Source: Terfezia claveryi (Eukaryota > Ascomycota > Pezizomycetes > Pezizales > Pezizaceae). From it: a stretch of 12,806 nt of DNA. The stretch lies in assembly GCA_015179025.1 (NCBI GenBank), contig WHUX01000721.1:1-12806 (forward strand), written 5' to 3'. The notes beneath the pieces are model-generated. The model searched no databases, was not told the DNA's origin, and saw nothing but the letters and a program-made list of their open reading frames with translations. The position numbers and the translations under genes were made by a program. This document shows positions 7,397 through 12,806 of this stretch, one piece after another (position 1 is the first letter of the stretch; every line of letters begins with the position of its first letter).

Positions 7397-7410
7397 TTTA
7401 AGCTTGTACA
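7397..7410. repeat. Target-site duplication of LINE copy 2, right
   Basis: This is a perfect copy of the 14 bases at 6753-6766. It fixes the truncation point of the LINE at 7396. Confidence 0.88.
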
Positions 7411-7493
7411 GAAAAGCCAAACCGGCAGAAGAAACCAAGTGCGCAAAATAAGACAAGTTAATCCAACCATGCTGTGATTCGGAGAAGAGGAGC

Positions 7494-7512
7494 AAAAAAA
7501 AAAAAAAAAAAA
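7494..7512 (+). other. Run of 19 A
   Basis: An uninterrupted A run lies between the LINE copy 2 flank and the end of the F-box-like gene. It could be the tail of a plus-strand retroelement, but the preceding sequence (7411-7493) matches nothing I recognise. It could equally be a simple repeat. Confidence 0.5.
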
Positions 7513-7526
7513 TAACTAAGCATCCA

Positions 7527-8341
7527 TCATATAGAATGGAATAAAAGTTCCGATATACCTATCCCCACGGTCTGCGTGGCTGAGTTGCGAGGTAGAATGA
7601 GTGCAGATCTGAATTCCCGGGAGAGCTCATGATCTATATGTACCACCGCTGCCCACTCACTCTCGATGGGCAGGTTTTCCACTCTCACAAGATGAGGTGA
7701 AGCCTCACACCTCACAAGATAAGGTGAAGCCTCACACTCTAAGTCAAACATATCACATGCACAGGCCGTGTCTATGCTCGGTACCTCCCACCACGTTATT
7801 GTTGACATGTAGCTGAGCCGCTCGAGATATCCTGGAGAGATACTGAGATTCTCCAGTCAGGTTGGAGATATTTACCGATGAGTTCCTCAGGTTCGGAGGA
7901 GTAACATGGTCCACAAAGATAGAAATCTTTAATGCGGTGGGAGATCGTCTGCCCAGCCATTACCCATCGCTCGCTGCCAATTAGCTCCGGTGATATTCTT
8001 GGCTCATTTCTACCAAGGAGAGCGTATTTGAATCTCTGTCTTTTCATCGTTTCTCTGGGTGTCTCTAGTCGTCTTGAAACCCGGTGGCAATCCTGGCACA
8101 AGGGTATGTTGCACAGAAAGCACGGTTTCCGGCCCCAGATACAACTGGGGAATGCATTGGGTAGCCTGCCGACAGTGGTGGTGAATGTCAAGTGAAGGGT
8201 GTGGCAAGTTCGTGCCAGATTGACTATATCTTGCCGATGACTGCATGAGAGCAGAGATTCTAGCACTGGGTAGGCGTTGAAGATACGCAGCAGCAACTCT
8301 GCGCTACGAGTGGTGGGCTTTTGGGATTCATGTTGGTTCAT
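7527..8341 (-). CDS. F-box-like, cysteine-rich protein, copy 2 (two exons proposed)
   Basis: The first open part (start ATG at 8341) has an F-box-like N-terminus, LLLRIFNAYPVLESLLS then NLARTCHTLH, at about residues 16-50. It then has TTVGRL and a possible zinc-binding cluster CFLCNIPLCQDC and later LCGPC. It stops at 7796. The rest (CACDMFD, VENLPIESEWA, stop at 7527) is in another frame. Removing 7832-7875 on the minus strand (donor GTAAAT, branch-like CCTGAC, acceptor CCAG; 44 nt) joins exons 8341-7876 and 7831-7527 in frame and gives 256 residues. The alternative is a frameshift, making this a pseudogene. The related copy at 211-1005 is clearly broken. A role in ubiquitin ligase substrate choice is only a guess from the N-terminus. 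Confidence 0.55.
7684..7737 (-). repeat. In-frame 27-bp tandem duplication
   Basis: Two 27-bp units (7684-7710 and 7711-7737) differ at one base and encode CEASPYLVR and CEASPHLVR. The pseudogene copy at 211-1005 has only one unit at this place (CQISPHIVR), so the duplication arose in this copy and kept the frame. Confidence 0.85.
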
Positions 8342-8562
8342 TGTAAGGGAATGGCCTGGGACTCGAGGAATTTGTGAGTTTTGTTGATATAATGAGATGT
8401 ATGTTCGGTTGGGTTTTTCCTCGTGGATGTTCTAGTTTTGTTGTAGAGTGGGATATTCAGGTGTTTGTAGTTGATGCTCAGTGACTCTAAGGATGTTTTA
8501 TACTCAGTCAGAGGGGCCAAGCGCTTCTACACCTTAAAACTGCCTTTAGTCTCAAGACAAGA
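8342..8562. other. Upstream of the F-box-like gene, nothing recognised
   Basis: This would hold the promoter of the minus-strand F-box-like gene. I see no clear motif. It has loose similarity (short TTCTGGTTTTGTTG-like strings) to the region upstream of copy 1, suggesting that some upstream DNA was duplicated with the gene. Confidence 0.3.
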
Positions 8563-8570
8563 CTGCTAGG

Positions 8571-8585
8571 TAGTCTGGTTGGCAC
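8571..8585 (+). repeat. Dispersed motif TAGTCTGGTTGGCAC
   Basis: Exact copy of the motif. It recurs exactly at 8663-8677, and on the other strand at 8876-8890. Partial copies lie at 8985-8994 and 9138-9151. Confidence 0.75.
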
Positions 8586-8662
8586 CTAGGTTGTTCTGCC
8601 TTGAAGTTACTAATCTGCCTTTCTCTCACCATACCTAATCGAGGTGACACGGCTCACCTATA

Positions 8663-8702
8663 TAGTCTGGTTGGCACAAGCCTACGAACGGCAACCAGAC
8701 TA
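8663..8702. repeat. Inverted pair of the dispersed motif (hairpin)
   Basis: TAGTCTGGTTG at 8663-8673 and CAACCAGACTA at 8692-8702 are perfect 11-bp inverted arms around an 18-bp loop. The left arm continues into the full motif (to 8677). This could be two head-to-head element ends or the termini of a very small palindromic element. Confidence 0.7.
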
Positions 8703-8810
8703 GGCTAGAACTGCATGCTGACTGCAGTGAATGGAATGGGTGGGCGCTTAGCATTATTGAATAAGGGCAGCCAAAGACACACGTAGGGGAGGCCTTGGTG
8801 TGTGACCGTG

Positions 8811-8890
8811 GTGATCGAACCACTTACTCTTTCTCTCTTCCAGGAACGTCCTGCATCTTCCTCTACGAGGGGCTTGTGCCAACCAGACTA
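8811..8890 (-). mobile_element. Candidate tRNA-derived SINE head
   Basis: On the minus strand, TAGTCTGGTTGGCAC (8890-8876) resembles a Pol III A box (T-R-G-Y-N-N-A-R-N-N-G-G, one mismatch). After 54 bases comes GGTTCGATCAC (8821-8811), which resembles a B box (GGTTCGANNCC). This order and spacing fit a tRNA-derived SINE. No good tRNA cloverleaf was found and the element ends are unknown. The repeated A-box-like motif around it supports an interspersed element, but a chance match to the short boxes is possible. Confidence 0.35.
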
Positions 8891-8984
8891 CTGCATCTTA
8901 ACCGTGCCGAATTCAGTATGTTCCTCTTTGGAGTCTCTGTATCCGTTAAAAACTATAGTAGCGCTCGTTGGGGTCCGGCCATAG

Positions 8985-9151
8985 AACCAGACTACATCCA
9001 TAGGTAGTCTCGTTCTAGCCTGGTAGCAACCAGCCTGTTGTATATGGGGGGAGTTACGAGGTCACGAACCACAAAAATATTAACCTGGGTACGAGGCTAG
9101 GTAGTCTCGTTCCTCCATAGGTCACCGACCCACAGCCTAATCTGGTTGGCA
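8985..9151. repeat. Cluster of short repeats
   Basis: AGGTAGTCTCGTTC occurs at 9002-9015 and 9099-9112, with CCATAGG near both. Decayed motif copies AACCAGACTA (8985-8994) and TAATCTGGTTGGCA (9138-9151) flank them. The arrangement suggests overlapping fragments of one short repeat family. Confidence 0.55.
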
Positions 9152-9837
9152 GAACTCCTTCTATCTATTGATATCACTGACCGTTACACCGAACCACCGA
9201 TCATGAATAGCACAGCCTTGTCACATTTGCCCCACTTTACCCAGCAATAAACTCCAGACAACCAGCGCGATCTAACAGCCACCAATGCCGCTGTCCTCAC
9301 ATAAAGACCTTACCGTGTAAAACCATGGCCACCCTATTCCCCAGCGGACACTGCAGCCCTAGACTACCAGAAGACCTAGGACCTCTAAAAGGACCAAAAA
9401 GGTGATTTCGTTGACTTCGAGGGTAGTCAGTAAGACTATGGTTGACAAATAAATGTGCGTGGGAATAAGGTTATTGTTGGTGAACAAACTGAATCCCCCC
9501 TCAGTAGGTTGAGACGCCGGAGAGAATGGAAAAGAGACTTCTGGTCAAATATCCGATGGTGGCCCTGTTTTACCTCCTTCTTCCTCTTCTCCTTCTGCCA
9601 ATGCTGCCAAAGGCGCTGATCTGGAAGGCACCAGCGAGGGGAACTCGGATACGGTGGTGGAGGAGGGAGCATCGGTCGATTCCTCGCAAGTCTTTTGCAA
9701 TCCGGGCAGCCTTTTACGCGGAAGATAGGCGAGGCAACTCCCGCCCTCAGGCCACTCATACCTAGGGGAGGAATGTACGTTGCAGATACAGAAAGACACG
9801 CCGTAGTCCTCTACCTGAAAGACACAAAGACTCATCT
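9152..9837. other. No gene supported
   Basis: There is no recognisable gene. One plus-strand frame around 9530-9727 has a coding-like composition rich in Ser, Ala, Gly and Glu (for example PPSSSSPSANAAKGADLEG). It is short, lacks a clear start and ends in a stop. It could be a fragment of a LINE first ORF or simply chance. Confidence 0.3.
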
Positions 9838-10436
9838 ATGGTCGCAATTCCTTGGTCCGTAGCTGTCTCGTCAGCGATGACTATTTCCCAGGGACTGCAG
9901 ACGGCTGGAAGCGGTATAGAGTCAGAATTGGCAGACATTCTCCTAGAAAGGGATGCCATTATGATACATCCATTTCATGGGTCCGCTCTCACATCGGCAA
10001 CAAAGGGAATGAGGAAGCCGATAGGCTAGCAACCTTTGACTCTGCTTTGGGGCAAGGATCCCTAGCTCCCTCGATGGTAACGGAGGGGGTATCAGGCAAG
10101 CCTCGAAAGCGCGTAGGAGTGAGGCACGCACAGCAAAGGAGTTCGGCGTCAGGAGATCAGAATGGAATTGGAATGCCCTCTCAGCCTACACATGGCTGCG
10201 AACTTACCGTGGGCCCCAAAAGCAGTGGCTCCTGATTCAGTAAATCTGATACCAGCATCTGCCAGTGCGGCCACCATACCCAAGACGGAGAACTCATCAT
10301 TTTTGACTGCCTAGGCAGTATCAAAGACTGGGAGGACATTGATCGTCCCATATGGATCCAGGAGGATGTCGGGGATCAGTGGGTCGCAACACAGGCTGTC
10401 AGCAGTTTTCTTTACAGACAGCTCGCCGGGAGGTAG
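9838..10436 (+). pseudogene. LINE polyprotein C-terminal fragment with frameshifts
   Basis: RNase H remnants are GSGIESELADIL in one frame and ISWVRSHIGNKGNEEADRLAT in the next. After a further frameshift near a G5 run (about 10083) come SKARRSEARTAKEFGVRR and WNALSAYTWLRTYRGPQ, closely matching LINE copy 1. In-frame stops (TAA, TGA) near 10240 mark another shift. From 10260 the frame reads CQCGHHTQDG, then FLYRQLAGR and the stop at 10434-10436. At least three frame changes make it non-functional. Catalytic and zinc-binding positions of the family can still be traced. Confidence 0.85.
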
Positions 10437-10807
10437 TGGTCACCTCACTTGCCTACCGAGGCATCGAAAATTGGTCCCGAGGCGCCGGTAAGCGCCATAT
10501 CATTCATATCCTTGTTCTCTATGTTGACCATCTGGTGCTTGAGTTCCCTGTCTTCAATTTTCTAGTTCGCCTCCTTGTTTGGCCAAATGGGTCCTCGAGG
10601 CTCGAGTTCACTTATGTTATGAGGTTTTAAGGGTTTTTCTCTTTTTGGAACCTCAATCAAGCTCCTAAGATCATCTGGCACTGCCGGTTAATGTTAGCAC
10701 GGAGGTCTCGTTCTCTTTGAGTCTTGTTCTGGGTTATTTGTCTGGCCAATAGGCCCTTGAGCTTACTTCTTGCCAAACCTGGCAGATTCACTTGCCTTGT
10801 CCTGAAT

Positions 10808-10827
10808 CCACCCGGGTTTCCGGGTGG
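10808..10827 (+). promoter_or_regulatory. LINE 3' hairpin, old copy
   Basis: CCACCCG / loop GGTTTC / CGGGTGG is a perfect 7-bp stem. It sits where copies 1 and 2 have CCACCGG...CCG.GTGG. The loop bases are conserved while stem bases differ, which suggests pairing has been kept. Confidence 0.55.
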
Positions 10828-10850
10828 CTCCTCATGGTCCCCTTGTTCTA

Positions 10851-11774
10851 GACCGCTCGATTTGATTTCTGAATTCAATAATAATTCCCATGTGAGATAA
10901 TAGGTCCGACACTAGATATTGATCTGGGCGTATGATAGATTAAAAGCCTAGCTGAGATCCGGTATTTGTGAGTTTTATTCATTGCTGAATATCAATACAT
11001 TACAACACCTTCCCTTGGTTTTCTACTAGTTTATGTACCTTTCTAGCCTACTACTGCGAGTTTTGCAGAAGTTTTATTTAAATGGAAATAAAAACTTTGT
11101 TGTAGAGACTGGAAGAGAACTTCGAGTTCTTCGTAACTGGCAACTCTTTGGTGTGATCTCAAATATGTATTATGCACTTCCTTCATGGAGGTTAGGAAAA
11201 AATATTTAAAATTATTTGGAAGCATCAGTAGAGGTAATTACAATTATAGAAATATATCCCTAAACTGTCAAAACACCTTGTGCAATTCTAATTGCCCCTT
11301 ATCTCTACCGACAGGTTTCCCCAAAATGCCTTGAACAAACCAACTTAGTTTACTAAGGGAGAAAAAAGATTCCTGTTTTCTTAATGAAACGCATAATACA
11401 GATCATTGAGCTGCTTATATATGGTTCTTAGAATGAAACATCTCTAGATTCTATGGATGATCTATGATCTATTTGTGGTATATCAATAAATATTGCGTTG
11501 TGTCTGTAGCTATTGTGGACATTGTTTTGGAGGGTATGTGGGGTTGACGAGTTGGAGAGGTATGTCAGCTCTAAGGGGTATGTCACATTGGAGGATATAT
11601 GGCGAGAGTCTCTCGATATTGGAATTAATTGTTTTTGGATGTCAGGTTAAGAGAGTCTTTAGATTTTTGAATTTTGCGGTGTGGGGACCATATCATGAGG
11701 ATGTCTCAATTCTTGTCGTAAATACACTCGAGAGTACAGGAGTTCAATTGTCATAGTAATAGGGAGACTGGTAA
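10851..11774. other. AT-rich stretch without a supported gene
   Basis: Much of 10980-11480 is visibly AT-rich. An open plus-strand frame at 11493-11756 (87 codons) resembles nothing I know. Short strings such as ATATCAATACATTACAACA (10989-11007) recall LTR ends but have no matching partner or primer site, so I do not call an LTR. Confidence 0.35.
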
Positions 11775-11800
11775 GTCAGAATGGTCAGTCAGAATGGTCA
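11775..11800. repeat. 13-bp tandem duplication
   Basis: GTCAGAATGGTCA occurs twice in direct succession (11775-11787 and 11788-11800) with no mismatch. Its function is unknown; it may be a slippage product. Confidence 0.7.
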
Positions 11801-11816
11801 CCAAGTTGCCAAGGAG

Positions 11817-11853
11817 CTTGCTAGCTACAATTTCCACGATTGTAATTAGCAAG
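11817..11853. repeat. Inverted repeat, 15-bp arms
   Basis: CTTGCTAGCTACAAT (11817-11831) and ATTGTAATTAGCAAG (11839-11853) pair at 13 of 15 positions around a 7-base loop. No gene ends here, so a terminator role is not indicated. It may be a remnant of a small transposon. Confidence 0.6.
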
Positions 11854-12112
11854 TTACTACCTCTAGTATCATGGAATAATTCGGCCAGTTAAGCACTGAC
11901 CCGTCAAATTTTCGGTACGAAGGCGAGACCTAGCAACACTGGATTCCCCCCTCCCTACCCGGTCCCATCCAGCATTATGAAGTGTACGTCTACGAACGCT
12001 ATAAGGATAAAGCGTTCTATATAGACAATCAGGGGTACTCGGTATTCAAAACGAGGCCCTCTCACAGCCCTGAGCCAGCATAACGATGGGACGCAAAATA
12101 CCAAGGAGCCCA

Positions 12113-12806
12113 GACTTTACACGGATGGGGGTGGATGTATTATCTTAAGAACATATCAGGTGCATACCAAGTGACTACTGAGTTTACCACTTAGATCCAA
12201 ATACCACCGTTCTGTCTGTCCTCGCTGACCATGGCGGTGAATACATAGAATTGATACTTACCTCCAGCAACAGGAGATACGCCATATAAGGATATACCCC
12301 CTTCTTCTCATCCATCTAATAGGGTCCCGAGCGGTATAACCGAACAATACAAACAATGGTCAGAGGCATGGTCACCTACCTGACAAAAGATTATGGCCAG
12401 AAGCCTGCTCAACCGCTAGTTACCTTAGAAACAGCCTTCCATATGCACACCTTCAAGGGAAAACACCCTTCGAAGCTCTCTACAACAGAAAACCGTCGAC
12501 CAGATACTTGCAATCATTCGGACAGCAATGCTTCGCTCAGATCTACAAGGAAAATAGTTCTAGTGGTAGCAAGCTATTCCCAAGAGCAGAAAAGTGCAAT
12601 TCGGTCGGCTATACGGACAGCACATCCATACATCGAATGCAGCTTAACAACAAACGAAATCAAAGCAATTAGGGCACTTGCACATTCTTACCTGCTGGAA
12701 CGAACATGCCCTTACATCCCAGCCAACCTTCAATCCAACCCACGGGCCTACCCTCCAGCCCTAGTACTGTATAGACATACTAAATGACTGGCGTATGATC
12801 TAAGGC
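12113..12806 (+). pseudogene. Decayed Ty1/copia integrase region
   Basis: Pieces of a copia polyprotein appear in order but in several frames: WMYYLKN...AYQVTTEF (near 12132), then LADHGGEY (Asp codon at 12227) typical of the integrase core. After in-frame stops at 12287, 12317 and 12320 come ERYNRTIQTMVRGM and TAFHMHTF. A shift near 12460 leads to TPFEALYNRKPSTRYLQSFG and CNSVGYT. Integrase inserts the element's DNA into the host genome. At least two frame changes and three stops make it dead. Reverse transcriptase would lie to the right, beyond the window. The open frame at 12356-12787 is only partly in the true frame. It could belong to the same element as the LTR at 5468, but nothing links them. 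Confidence 0.8.

Larger units (their letters stand above)
9838..10850 (+). mobile_element. Decayed Tad-like LINE 3' end, plus strand
   Basis: The pieces follow the same order as in LINE copy 1: RNase H, the tryptophan-rich segment, the Cys/His cluster, the stop, and an untranslated tail. The tail contains GGCAGATTCACTTGCC and the hairpin CCACCCGGGTTTCCGGGTGG (10808-10827), then GGCTCCTCATGG. These correspond to the last 100 or so bases of copies 1 and 2. The poly(A) tail and the final hairpin are lost. The 5' limit is uncertain; it may start before 9838. It is more diverged than the other two, so it is older or from a related family. Confidence 0.85.

Noticed and set aside
8663..8702. Hairpin as a transcription terminator
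   Set aside because: No gene ends here, and its arms are copies of a dispersed motif, so a repeat origin explains it better.
9436..9959. Overlapping minus-strand frames of 107, 96 and 65 codons
   Set aside because: They overlap each other and the start of the plus-strand LINE remnant and show no family motif.
10989..11007. Second copia LTR end (ATTACAACA)
   Set aside because: No primer site follows and no paired LTR or shared sequence with 5468-5792 was found.
11493..11756. 87-codon plus-strand protein
   Set aside because: There is no recognised motif, promoter or homologous copy, and it lies in a region otherwise free of genes.

Overview
This window looks like repeat-rich nuclear DNA from a filamentous ascomycete (Pezizomycotina). 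The evidence is one clear conserved gene, a 14-3-3 protein of the fungal MTTERE... type. Its seven introns are short (50-115 nt) and mostly carry GTATGT-like donors and RCTRAY-like branch sites. It is surrounded by Tad-like LINE fragments, Ty1/copia fragments, minisatellites and decayed gene copies. The density of transposon debris would fit a large Pezizomycete or mildew-type genome, but the sequence alone does not name the species.

Layout. At 211-1005 (minus) lies a frameshifted F-box-like/cysteine-rich pseudogene. It is followed by a minisatellite (1087-1300), a short tandem repeat (1445-1513) and a long imperfect inverted repeat (1546-2268). That repeat ends about 350 bp before the start codon of the 14-3-3 gene (2615-3886, plus, eight exons). 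About 200 bp after the 14-3-3 stop codon a 5'-truncated LINE has inserted on the minus strand (4104-5108, with a perfect 13-bp target duplication). Next come a copia-type LTR, its primer-binding site and a Gag start (5468-5960), which run directly into a degenerate minisatellite with a 342-bp higher-order period (5961-6560). A second truncated copy of the same LINE type (6767-7396, perfect 14-bp target duplication) is followed by a second member of the F-box-like family (7527-8341, minus). This copy can be read as intact if a 44-nt intron is removed. From 8560 to 9160 a 15-bp motif recurs in both orientations and may be the A-box of a tRNA-derived SINE. A decayed, related LINE lies on the plus strand (9838-10850). 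A largely featureless stretch follows, and the window ends in a decayed copia integrase (about 12113-12806).

Functionally only the 14-3-3 gene is certainly a working host gene; the second F-box-like copy may be. The rest records successive insertions. Both LINE copies show target-primed insertion: a poly(A) tail, 5' truncation and perfect target duplications. They share a 3' end that folds into two adjacent hairpins, and the older LINE keeps one of them. No complete new system was found. The most unusual features are the microexons and GC-AG intron of the 14-3-3 gene, the inverted repeat in its promoter, the conserved LINE 3' hairpins, and a copia Gag that runs into a minisatellite.
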